Source: Clostridia bacterium
GTDB lineage: Bacteria > Bacillota > Clostridia > Oscillospirales > CAG-272
Assembly: GCA_017473865.1 (NCBI GenBank)
Contig: JAFUJB010000012.1
Coordinates: 1 to 64,000, forward strand
Direction: 5' to 3'
DNA length: 64,000 nucleotides
The position numbers and the translations under genes are program-made. Within the stretch, counting starts at the first letter, position 1, and each line of letters starts with the position of its first letter. The notes under the pieces were generated by a model. The model had not been told where the DNA came from. It did not search any database and worked only from the letters and a program-made list of their open reading frames with translations. Positions 1 through 8,555 of this stretch are shown here, one piece after another.

Positions 1-154
1 CGACATCGGTATGTACTATGACCTTGGTAAGTTCAAGACTCAGGTTCTTTGGGCTAAGAGTAAGAACATTAACCTTACAAGAGAATACGACAGACGTAAA
101 GCTTCTATCGAAGCTGATATAAGAGTTCTCTTCAGAGATTTCGCTAAACATTAA
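1..154 (+). CDS. C-terminal end of an unidentified protein (5' truncated)
   Basis: Only the last 50 codons are in the window; the frame is open from base 2 to a TAA at 152-154. The visible residues start DIGMYYDLGKF and end FRDFAKH. The tail is hydrophilic and helical-looking. It could be the end of an extracellular solute-binding protein, because charged helical tails of this kind are common there, but the fragment has no diagnostic motif. A strong terminator follows directly, so this is the end of its transcription unit. The gene body lies outside the window and no function can be assigned. Confidence 0.7.
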   Translation, partial: DIGMYYDLGKFKTQVLWAKSKNINLTREYDRRKASIEADIRVLFRDFAKH

Positions 155-167
155 TTAATATACAAAA

Positions 168-201
168 AAACATCCGTTCGTAATAGAACGGATGTTTTTT
201 G
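168..201 (+). terminator. Rho-independent terminator
   Basis: A perfect 9-bp stem (CATCCGTTC / GAACGGATG) with a 6-base loop is followed by a run of T. It ends the truncated gene at the left edge. Confidence 0.9.
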
Positions 202-314
202 CACTTACTCTATCCCCTCTGTTTTATACTCACTTTATAAAATAATGTATTCATCCTCTTTTTGTTGTTAAATTAAAAAAACATAACATTTATTTTCTAA
301 ATTAACACAACCTA

Positions 315-343
315 TTGACATTATTTTTTTGAGATATTATAAT
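315..343 (+). promoter_or_regulatory. Sigma-A-type promoter of the glycosidase gene
   Basis: TTGACA at 315-320 and TATAAT at 338-343, 17 bp apart, match the vegetative consensus exactly. The leader to the start codon is about 65 nt. Confidence 0.85.
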
Positions 344-416
344 TAAATTAACATTTATAACATATTATGTCAAAAAGCTTTTGTAAAAAAGCCGACTGTG
401 AAAGGTAGTAATAGCT

Positions 417-2450
417 ATGCTTACAACAAAGAAAAATTACCAGGTATTTACGGAAAACAACATCGTTGTTTTCAACAGAAACGGGAAGAAATTCTTTTCC
501 GTCCCCGCCTCTGCAACAGTAAACAACATCAACTCTGCTCTTACGTTAAAATCAGAAGACGAGAACAAGATTGTCTTTGAGGGCGAAAACGAAATTATGA
601 CTTTTGCACTTCATGACGACTGTATCGTTGTTGAATACAACAAGACGTTCAGCGAAAAAACTCCAATCTTCGAATCAAGAATTTTTTCCGGTCAAAAAAG
701 GGGTATGAAGGTTGAAAACTTTGACAGAACCTTCTGTCCTCAGCCTCACGGTAACGGCAGAGATAATATGACGTATTATGACCGTATTCCCGACGTTTCG
801 GCATACGGCTACAACTCTCCTTCCGCACTTGAAATTACTCTTGGAAGCGCTGAAGGTTGGGTATCAGTAGGTCTTCTCGACCTTCCGGATACAAAAGTAT
901 GTAAGGTTCTCAGCGACTATTCTTTCCTCCTTGAAAGCTGCGGAGGAAATAAGGTAGTTGAAACTTACAAAATGCCCCGTGTTGTAATCACGTTCCCCGA
1001 AACCGAACTTGACGGCATTAGCCTTTTCAGAGAAAAACTCATCGAACTCGGTGAATATACCCCCAAAGAGAAAAAGCTCTCCGAGCTTCCTGAATGGTGG
1101 AAAAATACGTTCGTATGCACTTACGGCGATCAGATTCTTGACAAACGAGTAGGTCAAAAAATTGACGATGCATGGGTACGCGAATTCGTCGAAATCTCCG
1201 AAAGAGATTGGGGCATGGACAAATTCAACCTGATCATTGACGACTCATGGCAGCTTCCCCACTCATTTAAGCCTATTGTTGACGAAGCAAGATTCCCCAA
1301 CTTCAGAAACTTCATAGACGACATGCACGAAAAAGGCCACCACGTTATTCTTTGGACAACACCTTTGTTTGACAAAACAACAAACGGTTTCCCGTCAAGA
1401 GCGCAGGAGCTTGGCGTACTCTCCGATACAAAATTTGAGCCTCCGCTCTGGGGTAACTACTTTGAACGCTTCCCCGGTTGCTATGCTATTGACTATACAC
1501 ATGATAATGCACGTCAGTTCATACGCGAAGTATGCGAATTTATGTTCGGTAACGGCGAAGGTCAGCTTAATGCCGACGGTGTAAAAATGGACTTCCTCGG
1601 ACTTATCAGAGACCCCGTAACTTCTCACTATGCTCACCCCGAAAAAGGTATGGGTATGAAAGAGCTTTACGTTTTCTATGAGCTGCTTTACACCGAAGCA
1701 AAAAAGGTTAAGCCTGACGTACTTATTGACTGCACGGTAGGCGATCCCCGTTTTGAACACCTAATTGATTTCAACAGACTCCACGATACACATTGCGGAA
1801 CAAGAGAAAAAGAAATCAGAGCAAACATTATTGCAAGAGCCTGCCCCAACCTTCCCATTGACTCGGACGGTTGTCTGATGTATAACAGCTGGATTGCAAC
1901 ACACTATATCAGCTCGTCAGTCTACGGCATTTCTTCAAACTACTACGTAAAAAAATACCACGATAAAAACAAGAACATCAACAGAGCCCCTGAAGATATT
2001 ATTCCGGATACCAGAATTTATCTTGAAGGCTATGAAAAGAAGGCTATCGGTAATCTCTTTAAGATGTCGAGAAACAAACCCGACGGTATTCCTTATTTTG
2101 AATCGTTCGGTAACTGGGTACTTAAAGACGGCGATAAGATAAACGCTATCTCGCAGAAGGGTGAAACGGTTATCTACTATCCCACCGAAACAAACGACAC
2201 GGGATATATTTTCACGTTCCAGGATGAAACCATCTTTGTTCCTCTTCACGGCAGAAAGTTCTCTGAGCTTACTCCCGCACCCACATATCTCAGGGTTGAC
2301 TACGCAAGAGACAGAGCTGTTATGAGAATTAAACCCGGTGTTGTACACACCTTCAAGAACGTTGACGCGAAAGACGGTATCGACAGAAACTTCCGACTCG
2401 ATAATGAACAGGAAGACGGCGAAAATATGGTCGACTACGTAAACGAATAA
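417..2450 (+). CDS. Glycoside hydrolase-like protein, clan GH-D type (GH31/GH36-like)
   Basis: This 677-residue protein has no signal peptide, so it probably acts in the cytoplasm on an imported oligosaccharide. The first ~220 residues look like a beta-rich N-terminal domain. The central ~350 residues look like a TIM barrel: FNLIIDDSW, then RFPNFRNFIDDMHEKGHHVILWTTP, then DGVKMDFLG near residue 387. The K-x-D in the last motif matches the nucleophile region of clan GH-D enzymes (alpha-galactosidase and alpha-glucosidase families). A C-terminal beta domain follows. The ATG has an AAAGGT ribosome site about 10 bases upstream. It is monocistronic, between its own promoter and terminator. Family and substrate cannot be fixed from motifs; GH31 and GH36 are both possible. 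Confidence 0.7.
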   Translation: MLTTKKNYQVFTENNIVVFNRNGKKFFSVPASATVNNINSALTLKSEDENKIVFEGENEIMTFALHDDCIVVEYNKTFSEKTPIFESRIFSGQKRGMKVENFDRTFCPQPHGNGRDNMTYYDRIPDVSAYGYNSPSALEITLGSAEGWVSVGLLDLPDTKVCKVLSDYSFLLESCGGNKVVETYKMPRVVITFPETELDGISLFREKLIELGEYTPKEKKLSELPEWWKNTFVCTYGDQILDKRVGQKIDDAWVREFVEISERDWGMDKFNLIIDDSWQLPHSFKPIVDEARFPNFRNFIDDMHEKGHHVILWTTPLFDKTTNGFPSRAQELGVLSDTKFEPPLWGNYFERFPGCYAIDYTHDNARQFIREVCEFMFGNGEGQLNADGVKMDFLGLIRDPVTSHYAHPEKGMGMKELYVFYELLYTEAKKVKPDVLIDCTVGDPRFEHLIDFNRLHDTHCGTREKEIRANIIARACPNLPIDSDGCLMYNSWIATHYISSSVYGISSNYYVKKYHDKNKNINRAPEDIIPDTRIYLEGYEKKAIGNLFKMSRNKPDGIPYFESFGNWVLKDGDKINAISQKGETVIYYPTETNDTGYIFTFQDETIFVPLHGRKFSELTPAPTYLRVDYARDRAVMRIKPGVVHTFKNVDAKDGIDRNFRLDNEQEDGENMVDYVNE

Positions 2451-2455
2451 ATATG

Positions 2456-2490
2456 AAAGAGTGTGTGCGGAGCACACACTCTTTCTTTTA
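2456..2490 (+). terminator. Rho-independent terminator after the glycosidase
   Basis: A 13-bp stem AAAGAGTGTGTGC / GCACACACTCTTT with a GGA loop is followed by TCTTTT. It is one of a family of GTGTGC-type hairpins in this window. Confidence 0.9.
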
Positions 2491-2502
2491 TATTAAAAAA
2501 TA

Positions 2503-2545
2503 ATGGCTATATACGGATGCGAACCGTATATAGCCATTTTGTTTA
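2503..2545 (-). terminator. Terminator of the SDR gene (bidirectional hairpin)
   Basis: A long stem, ATGGCTATATACGG paired with CCGTATATAGCCAT, has T-rich sequence on both strands. It sits between convergent genes and can end both. Confidence 0.85.
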
Positions 2546-2571
2546 TCTAAGTAAAGCCAACGCTCTTTTTA

Positions 2572-3336
2572 TTAGAGTGTAGAACCGAAGTCGGTAACGA
2601 TTGCCTGACCTGTGATTGCTCTTGATTCATCGGAAGCAAAGAACAAAAGCATATTTGCAAGGTCTTCGGGGAAGCAAGGCTGAACCTTCAGATCGTTGTG
2701 CTTCATCATCTGACCGAATATGTCCATATCAAGCTTGTCGGGCTTCATATCAGCTACCATAGGTGTTACAATAGTTCCGGGACAAAGTGCGTTACAACGT
2801 ACATTTGTACCTGCAAAACGAAGCGCCGTATGCTTTGTAATACCGATCAATGCTGCCTTTGATGCAACGTATGCAGCGCCGCCCGTACCGTAATAACCTG
2901 CAACGGAAGCAACGTTAACGATTGAACCATATCCGGTCTTTGCCATCTCGGCAGTAACCTCACGCATCATACACATTGTACCCTTGGTGTTTATGTCGAT
3001 AACTCTGTTCATATCATCGTCGGTAAACTTGTCGATTGCCTTAAGACCTTCGTCAAGTACGCCCGCATTGTTTATCAGAATGTCAATCTTTCCAAACTTT
3101 TCAAGCGTCAATGCGACTACTTTTTTTGCGTCCTCAACTTTTGAAATATCACTCGGGATGGCAAGAACTTCTCCGCCAGCCTCTTCAATTTTTTTAGCTA
3201 CAGCCAAAAGGGGCTCTGCTCTACGTGCCGTAATAACGACTTTTGCTCCTTCAGCAGCAAATTTAATAGCAGTAGCTTCTCCAACACCGGAGTTTGCTCC
3301 TGTAACAATTGCAATTTTTCCTTCCAAACGATTCAT
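2572..3336 (-). CDS. SDR-family NAD(P)-dependent oxidoreductase
   Basis: A classical short-chain dehydrogenase/reductase of 254 residues, the usual length. Visible motifs are the Rossmann dinucleotide site TGANSGVG near residue 13, NNAG near 90, the catalytic serine within VNVASVAGYYG, and the YVASK catalytic pair near 157. Arg in ARR after the second strand suggests NADP preference. FabG-like 3-oxoacyl reductases and sugar or alcohol dehydrogenases share all of these motifs, so the substrate is unknown. The gene is alone, with its own promoter and terminator and no fatty-acid genes beside it, which argues against the housekeeping fabG. Confidence 0.9.
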   Translation of the reverse strand: MNRLEGKIAIVTGANSGVGEATAIKFAAEGAKVVITARRAEPLLAVAKKIEEAGGEVLAIPSDISKVEDAKKVVALTLEKFGKIDILINNAGVLDEGLKAIDKFTDDDMNRVIDINTKGTMCMMREVTAEMAKTGYGSIVNVASVAGYYGTGGAAYVASKAALIGITKHTALRFAGTNVRCNALCPGTIVTPMVADMKPDKLDMDIFGQMMKHNDLKVQPCFPEDLANMLLFFASDESRAITGQAIVTDFGSTL

Positions 3337-3389
3337 TTAATCGCCCTCCGTTTTTTCAATTTTTGTCAGAATTCTCTAACTGTACATTT

Positions 3390-3419
3390 ATTATATCACA
3401 CCATAAAATGTTATGTCAA
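3390..3419 (-). promoter_or_regulatory. Promoter of the SDR gene
   Basis: On the minus strand, TTGACA (3414-3419) and TATAAT (3390-3395) are 18 bp apart. Confidence 0.8.
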
Positions 3420-3527
3420 CAAAAGTAAGGAAATATCCCTATAACATAAAACCTATAAACCACTAATAAAAAACTTAAATAACTACTTTTTAACTGTAAT
3501 GTTAACAAAAAATTCATATTCTTCCTA

Positions 3528-3556
3528 TTGCAAAAAGAGCAAAATAGTGGTATACT
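3528..3556 (+). promoter_or_regulatory. Promoter of tRNA-Ser
   Basis: TTGCAA at 3528 and TATACT at 3551 are 17 bp apart, about 35 bases before the mature tRNA. Confidence 0.7.
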
Positions 3557-3591
3557 AACCGAAGTTGAATAGTGATAAATCACTTCACCGT

Positions 3592-3682
3592 GGAGAAGTA
3601 CTCAAGTTGGTGAAGAGGCGCCCCTGCTAAGGGTGTAGGTCGGGTAACCGGCGCGAGAGTTCAAATCTCTCCTTCTCCGCCA
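3592..3682 (+). tRNA. tRNA-Ser(GCU), CCA encoded
   Basis: The acceptor strands GGAGAAG (3592-3598) and CTTCTCC (3672-3678) pair fully. The discriminator is G3679 and the CCA is genomic (3680-3682). The anticodon loop CTGCTAA carries GCT at 3626-3628. The long variable arm typical of serine tRNAs is present. It is a single-gene transcript. The 3' end is also the site of the direct-repeat structure annotated just downstream. Confidence 0.97.
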
Positions 3683-3683
3683 A

Positions 3684-3710
3684 AATCCAAGTCAATCGAC
3701 TTGGATTTTT
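3684..3710 (+). terminator. Terminator of tRNA-Ser
   Basis: A perfect stem AATCCAAGTC / GACTTGGATT with an AATC loop is followed by TTTTT. Confidence 0.9.
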
Positions 3711-3923
3711 TATTTGCGGAGAGAGATTTGAACTTGAGCGCCGGACCGGCAAGAGAGGGACGAGCGCGAGCGCCGCCGGTGGTGGCGGAATAAGCAAGCG
3801 CGAGGAGTGGCAGCTGTTCGCAGAGTGCGAGTCCAATTTTTTTGGGACGATGCACGATGCGGTAACAGCAACAGTGCAACGGCGATGCAATCGCCTAGAT
3901 AGAATCTCTCATTTTACGCCAAA
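3685..3923. mobile_element. Small insert at tRNA-Ser flanked by direct repeats of the tRNA 3' end
   Basis: The 21 bases of the tRNA 3' end at 3664-3684 (AATCTCTCCTTCTCCGCCAAA) recur at 3903-3923 with 18 of 21 identical. This is the arrangement left by integration into a tRNA gene. Inside the segment, 3715-3745 is an imperfect inverted copy of the tRNA T-arm/acceptor region. The interior from about 3740 to 3895 is much richer in G+C than anything nearby. No integrase or convincing coding frame is present. It could be a relic of a larger element, a mobilised mini-element or a structured RNA. The element type is inferred. Confidence 0.45.
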
Positions 3924-3951
3924 GAATAACCGCAATTCTGATATAAAGGGA

Positions 3952-3980
3952 TTGTGGTTTTTGTTTTATTGTGGTATAAT
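3952..3980 (+). promoter_or_regulatory. Promoter of the lipoprotein gene
   Basis: TTGTGG at 3952 and TATAAT at 3975 are 17 bp apart. The promoter begins just outside the tRNA-Ser insert. Confidence 0.7.
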
Positions 3981-4011
3981 GAATTTACAAGCGGAAGAAA
4001 GGAGAAGCAAT

Positions 4012-4545
4012 ATGAAAAAAATCTTTAGTTATATAATCTTTTTTGCAGTTACACTTACTTGTTTTTCTTCCTGCTCAGGCTACAACAAAATTATGTACGA
4101 TCATCTTTCTGATCCTGACAATTACCATACGTTCGAAGCAGTAATTGTTGATATGTGTTATCAAAATTCAAACCACGACATTATTCATGATTTTGAAGGC
4201 ACCGAATTTCTTGAATATGAAGTAGTAATCTACATCGAATTTGAAAGTTATGAAAACGTATCTGCATTTTTAGGAAGAAGCGCAAATACAGATATACCGA
4301 TAGAGGATTTTGAATTTACACTAGAAATTCCTATTGACAATAGCAAGATTCTTTATGAAAATGACTTTTACAAGGACATATCACTGGGGGATAAAATTAA
4401 TATAACATCATCCTCTTGGACCTATATGGACGCTGATTTTTTCTACATTGCTCACATTGAACATAATGGGGTCGTATATTTGGATTTTGAGTCCGGATTA
4501 AAAAACATTGTCGATATGATGAACAAAGACAAAAGCATTTTTTAA
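4012..4545 (+). CDS. Hypothetical lipoprotein
   Basis: The start is set at the ATG at 4012 because an AAAGGAG ribosome site precedes it and a lipoprotein signal begins there: charged MKKIF, a hydrophobic stretch, then FSSC with the lipidated Cys near residue 21. An upstream in-frame start would place the signal peptide in the middle of the protein. The mature part (about 155 residues) is acidic and beta-rich in appearance, with no recognised domain. It would be anchored to the outer face of the membrane. Function is unknown. Confidence 0.75.
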   Translation: MKKIFSYIIFFAVTLTCFSSCSGYNKIMYDHLSDPDNYHTFEAVIVDMCYQNSNHDIIHDFEGTEFLEYEVVIYIEFESYENVSAFLGRSANTDIPIEDFEFTLEIPIDNSKILYENDFYKDISLGDKINITSSSWTYMDADFFYIAHIEHNGVVYLDFESGLKNIVDMMNKDKSIF

Positions 4546-4653
4546 TCCACTGATTTTGTATCAAAATTACAGTTATTAGCCAAAGTAAAAGCACTTCTAT
4601 TATCAGCTTTATCAGAGTTAGCTTTACATAAAGAAAAAGGACTAAGACAAATA

Positions 4654-5412
4654 ATGAGTCAAAAGAAAAAAAGAATTTCAAAAATATCTTCTATGCATAT
4701 TGTCAGACTGGTTATGCGCTCCATACTGTTTGTGATTGTATTGCTTTTTTATATATTAGGGCGGGCGGAAGTCCTGACCTATAACGCAATTATACCCACT
4801 GTGATTTGGGTGTTTTTCGTCTTTGAAATGTCATTGCGCTTTTTCCCCTCAAAGCTGGAAAGCATGGGATGCCAAAAGCAGTTTGCAAGAAATTACGAGC
4901 CTATTGATCAGCACCGTATTCCTACCAACCAATCTTGGAAACAGACGGCGCTCGTCGCGACTATATGGCTTACACTTAACGCCGTAATTGGTGTTCTGTA
5001 CTTCACAGGTATATTTGACAAAGGTATTTTGATCTTGATCGCAATTGCCTTCTCGGTATGCGATATCATCTGTATTCTTTTCTTCTGTCCGTTCCAAACC
5101 TGGTTTATGAAAAACCGGTGCTGTACCACTTGCCGCATTTACAACTGGGATTTTGCTATGATGTTTACACCTCTGGTATTTATTCCAAGCATATATACGT
5201 ACAGTCTGCTCGGATGCGCGCTTGCATTGTTGCTGCGCTGGGAGATAACCTATCGCTTACACCCTGAACGCTTTTCAACGGCAACCAATCGCTGCCTTGA
5301 TTGCTCACAATGCGAGGAAAAATTATGCAGTCATAAAAAGCAGCTTCAAGGCTTTTTAAAAAAATACAAATCGAGTTTTTTTCCGTCCCGTGAAACCAAT
5401 CAAAACAATTAA
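4654..5412 (+). CDS. Membrane protein with cysteine clusters, unknown function
   Basis: A 252-residue protein with hydrophobic segments near residues 18-38, 45-62, 98-120, 125-148 and 172-195. Cysteines cluster between membrane segments (CCTTC near 158) and in the C-terminal tail (CLDCSQCEEKLC near 222). Paired CxxC spacing suggests metal or Fe-S binding, or redox chemistry at the membrane, but no family is recognised. The ribosome site AAGGA is rather far from the ATG. It lies 108 bases downstream of the lipoprotein gene with no terminator between, so the two may be co-transcribed. A strong terminator follows. Confidence 0.7.
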   Translation: MSQKKKRISKISSMHIVRLVMRSILFVIVLLFYILGRAEVLTYNAIIPTVIWVFFVFEMSLRFFPSKLESMGCQKQFARNYEPIDQHRIPTNQSWKQTALVATIWLTLNAVIGVLYFTGIFDKGILILIAIAFSVCDIICILFFCPFQTWFMKNRCCTTCRIYNWDFAMMFTPLVFIPSIYTYSLLGCALALLLRWEITYRLHPERFSTATNRCLDCSQCEEKLCSHKKQLQGFLKKYKSSFFPSRETNQNN

Positions 5413-5429
5413 ACACTAACGTAAATACA

Positions 5430-5470
5430 ATAGACGGTGTGTGGGCTTCGCCCTCACACCGTCTTGTTGT
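5430..5470 (+). terminator. Terminator of the Cys-rich membrane protein gene
   Basis: The stem AGACGGTGTGTGGGC is paired with its complement through a TTCG-type loop and followed by TTGTTGT. It belongs to the GGGC-TTCG hairpin family in this window. Confidence 0.85.
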
Positions 5471-5477
5471 AAGCAAT

Positions 5478-5520
5478 ATGTCTACACACGCGCTTCGCCC
5501 GTATGTAGACATTATTTCTT
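5478..5520 (-). terminator. Terminator of the citrate/isocitrate operon
   Basis: The stem ATGTCTACACACG / CGTATGTAGACAT encloses a CGCTTCGC loop. It sits directly at the end of the minus-strand operon and back to back with the preceding plus-strand terminator. Confidence 0.7.
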
Positions 5521-6633
5521 TTATATCATATTGTAAATTGCATCTCCATAGGCTTCGCAAGTAGCCCCTTCGGGAGTACCCGTAACTTTAACGTCACACG
5601 TATTCAGCGCTTTTTCAAGCTTGTTTGCGGCATCAATACGGCAAATGTGTCTCAGAAGCATAACAGTCGCGCGAAGTATGCTTTCGGGGTTTGCATAACC
5701 GCTAAGTCCCTCTTCTACCATACGGGGAGCAGAACCGTGAATTGCTTCGAACATAGAATATCTGTCTCCTAAGTTGGCACTTCCTGCTGTACCTACTCCA
5801 CCTTGAACCTGCGCAGCTTCATCGGTAATAATATCGCCGTACAGATTGGGAAGCAAAACAACTTCAAACTGATTTCTGATTGCAGGGTTTATAAGGTTTG
5901 CAGACATAATGTCAATATACCAGTCATCAACAGTAATCTCGGGATAGTCCTTGGCAACCTCGTGGCAAATAGCAGTAAACTTTCCGTCGGTTTTCTTCAT
6001 TATGTTTGCTTTTGTAACAATCGAAACGCGCTTCTTTCCGTTCTGACGGGCGTACTCAAAAGCGGCAACGGCAATACGGCGGGTTCCAACATCAGTAGTA
6101 ACCTTAAAATCTACTGCCATTCCCGGCAACTCTACGCCGCGGCTTCCCAATACATATTCTCCCTCTGTGTTTTCACGGAAGAATATCCAATCAATAGATT
6201 CTTCGGGAATTACAACGGGGCGAATATTTGCATAGAGGTCCAGTTCTCGACGTAACGCTACGTTTGCGCTTTCCATCGTACCACCCATGGGTGTAGTTGT
6301 AGGACCTTTCAGCAAAACATCACATTCCTTTATTTGCTTCAAGACTTCATCGGGGATAGCTTGTTTTTTCTCTAATCGAGCTTCAATGGTCAATCCTTCG
6401 ATTTCTTTTAATACTATTTTATTGTTTTTTATTTCTTCGGATAATAGCTTTTCGAGAACCTTTTTTGCCTGTTTCATAATAACGGGACCAATTCCGTCGC
6501 CGTCAACCAAACCAATACTAACAGTTTCCTTGGTTGAAAAATCCTGTCTTTCGGTATTTATATTTTCAATTCTTTCCAACTGTTCTTTCAGCAGTTGACG
6601 AAAGCTGTCACAAGCAGCATCTATTGCAATCAT
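5521..6633 (-). CDS. icd: Isocitrate dehydrogenase (isocitrate/isopropylmalate dehydrogenase family)
   Basis: A 370-residue family member oxidising isocitrate to 2-oxoglutarate. Visible are the start of the fold GLVDGDGIGP (residue ~42), substrate-loop residues in MESANVALRRELDLYANIRPV, the FFRENTEGEY signature, the catalytic Lys in VTKANIMKKTDG, and the metal/cofactor region LPNLYGDIITDEAAQVQGG followed by EAIHGSAPR. The short form suggests an NAD-type enzyme, but cofactor specificity is not proven. About 40 extra residues precede the conserved core. Its ATG overlaps the aconitase stop by 4 bases (ATGA), with AAGGAG inside the end of aconitase, so translation is coupled. Context favours isocitrate over isopropylmalate dehydrogenase. 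Confidence 0.88.
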   Translation of the reverse strand: MIAIDAACDSFRQLLKEQLERIENINTERQDFSTKETVSIGLVDGDGIGPVIMKQAKKVLEKLLSEEIKNNKIVLKEIEGLTIEARLEKKQAIPDEVLKQIKECDVLLKGPTTTPMGGTMESANVALRRELDLYANIRPVVIPEESIDWIFFRENTEGEYVLGSRGVELPGMAVDFKVTTDVGTRRIAVAAFEYARQNGKKRVSIVTKANIMKKTDGKFTAICHEVAKDYPEITVDDWYIDIMSANLINPAIRNQFEVVLLPNLYGDIITDEAAQVQGGVGTAGSANLGDRYSMFEAIHGSAPRMVEEGLSGYANPESILRATVMLLRHICRIDAANKLEKALNTCDVKVTGTPEGATCEAYGDAIYNMI

Positions 6634-8555
6634 TCGTTACACTCCTTTGAATAATTCAGCAGACCACCCATCTTGAGAATCTTCTGCTGTCTGTCAGTAA
6701 AGTTACATACTCCGTATATCGTCTTGTTTGCGGTTTCGTCGAAAATCGCAATTCTTCCCTCTTCCATACCTTTATGGATATCGGTCAAGCGAAGAACGTG
6801 ATTCTGTTCAACACAATCATAATCATCGGGATTTTCAAAAGTCAAAGGAAGTACGCCTGCATTAATCAGGTTTGCTACGTGGATTCTGGCAAAGCTCTTT
6901 GCAAGAACGCAGCGAACTCCGAGATACATGGGGACCAAAGCCGCGTGTTCTCTTGATGAGCCCTGACCGTAGTTGCTTCCTCCGATAATAACACAATCGC
7001 CTGCCTGCTTAGCTCTTTCGTGGAAAGTAGGATCGCAGACCTCAAAACAGAATTGCGACAAGTGAGGTATATTTGAACGGTACGGTAAAATCTTTGCTCC
7101 TGCAGGCATAATATGGTCAGTTGTAATATTGTCGCCAACTTTAATTATTGCATTTACGGATATAGCATCCGGAATGGGTTTAGCCTTGGGGAATTCCTTA
7201 ATGTTGGGACCTCTGACAATCTCTACAGTGCTTCCGTCCTTAGCAGGAGGCAAAACAGCAGAGTCATCAATGCAGAAACGTTCGGGAAGATTAGGAATAG
7301 TAATGGGTTCCAACGTTGTGGGGTCGGTGATATATCCCGTTAATGCCGAAGCTGCGGCAGTTTCGGGAGAAACCAAGTACACCTGTCCGTTTTCAGTGCC
7401 GCTACGGCCGTAGAAATTACGGTTAAACGTACGCAAGCTTACACCGCCGTGATTGGGAGAAAAGCCCATACCGATACAGGGACCGCACGCACATTCAAGC
7501 AAGCGAGCGCCGCTGGCAAGTATGTCAACCAATGCACCTTCCTCAGAAAGCATAGTCAAAACCTGTCTTGATCCGGGAGAAATGGAAAGGCTGACGTTGG
7601 GTGAAATAGTCTTGTTTTTAAGAATTGCGGCAACCTTCAGCATATCCATCAAAGAAGAGTTTGTACAAGAACCAATACAAACCTGGTCTACCTTAACGCC
7701 CTTTAAGCTTTCCACGGTAACGACGTTGTCGGGGCTGTGAGGACACGCAATAAGGGGTTTAAGTTCAGACAGATTTATTTCAATAATTCTGTCGTATTCT
7801 GCATCGGGGTCAGCAGTAATGGGAGTAAAATCTTTTTCTCTTCCCTGAGCTGCCAAAAAGGCTTTTGTAACGTCATCAGACGGGAAAATAGAAGTTGTTG
7901 CACCAAGCTCAGTGCCCATATTGGTGATTGTTGCACGTTCGGGTACGCTCAGCGTAGCAACGCCGGGGCCTCCCCACTCAATTATAGCTCCTACTCCACC
8001 CTTAACGGACAATATACGGAGCAACTCAAGGCTGACGTCTTTTGCTGTTACGAAAGGACGGAGCGAACCTGTAAGATGTACTTTATAAATTTTAGGCATA
8101 GTGATATAGTAAGCGCCGCCTGCCATAGCAACCGCAACGTCCATACCTCCTGCGCCGAAAGAAAGCATACCGAGCCCGCCTGCAGTAGGTGTATGGCTGT
8201 CAGAGCCTATAAGTGTCTTTCCGGGTATACCAAATCTTTCAAGATGTACCTGATGGCAGATACCGTTTCCGGGACGTGAAAAATGAATACCGTACTTTGA
8301 CGTAACCGACTGAAGATATCTATGGTCATCAGCATTTTCAAAACCGCACTGAAGCGTGTTATGGTCTACGTAAGCAACGCTGAATTCCGTTCTTACGCGC
8401 GGAATACCTATTGTTTCAAATTCCAGATACGCCATCGTACCCGTAGCATCCTGTGTAAGAGTCTGGTCAATTCTCAAAGCGACTTCATTACCGCTCTTCA
8501 TTTCGCCCGACACCAGATGCTGAGCTATTATTTTTTGTGCAATTGTTTTACTCAT
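6630..8555 (-). CDS. acn: Aconitate hydratase
   Basis: A 641-residue [4Fe-4S] aconitase that isomerises citrate to isocitrate. Cluster ligands are visible in IGSCTNSS (near residue 290) and the CACGPCIGMG pair (near 355). Other family landmarks are GSDSHTPTAGGLGMLSFGAGG, GRSG in the middle and the swivel-domain GGSNYGQGSSREHAA. The ATG at 8555 is chosen over an in-frame TTG 18 bases upstream because GCGAGG lies at normal spacing before it. It overlaps the end of the GntR gene by 8 bases and overlaps isocitrate dehydrogenase by 4, so the genes form one tightly packed operon. Confidence 0.95.
   Translation of the reverse strand: MSKTIAQKIIAQHLVSGEMKSGNEVALRIDQTLTQDATGTMAYLEFETIGIPRVRTEFSVAYVDHNTLQCGFENADDHRYLQSVTSKYGIHFSRPGNGICHQVHLERFGIPGKTLIGSDSHTPTAGGLGMLSFGAGGMDVAVAMAGGAYYITMPKIYKVHLTGSLRPFVTAKDVSLELLRILSVKGGVGAIIEWGGPGVATLSVPERATITNMGTELGATTSIFPSDDVTKAFLAAQGREKDFTPITADPDAEYDRIIEINLSELKPLIACPHSPDNVVTVESLKGVKVDQVCIGSCTNSSLMDMLKVAAILKNKTISPNVSLSISPGSRQVLTMLSEEGALVDILASGARLLECACGPCIGMGFSPNHGGVSLRTFNRNFYGRSGTENGQVYLVSPETAAASALTGYITDPTTLEPITIPNLPERFCIDDSAVLPPAKDGSTVEIVRGPNIKEFPKAKPIPDAISVNAIIKVGDNITTDHIMPAGAKILPYRSNIPHLSQFCFEVCDPTFHERAKQAGDCVIIGGSNYGQGSSREHAALVPMYLGVRCVLAKSFARIHVANLINAGVLPLTFENPDDYDCVEQNHVLRLTDIHKGMEEGRIAIFDETANKTIYGVCNFTDRQQKILKMGGLLNYSKECNE

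Noticed and set aside
3627..3890. 87-codon minus-strand frame over the tRNA-Ser and its insert (contains ERFELSRR)
   Set aside because: The RFELSR stretch is the well-known artefact of translating the antisense strand of a tRNA 3' end. It has no ribosome site.
5803..6255. Plus-strand frame opposite isocitrate dehydrogenase
   Set aside because: It is the mirror of a strongly conserved enzyme gene, with no ribosome site; the same holds for the other antisense frames across aconitase, alaS, tsf and pepD.
5521..6633. Isopropylmalate dehydrogenase (leuB) or homoisocitrate dehydrogenase
   Set aside because: The family shares motifs, but the operon has aconitase and a Re-citrate-synthase-like gene and no leucine genes. 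Isocitrate dehydrogenase is the simpler reading; cofactor and substrate remain unproved.
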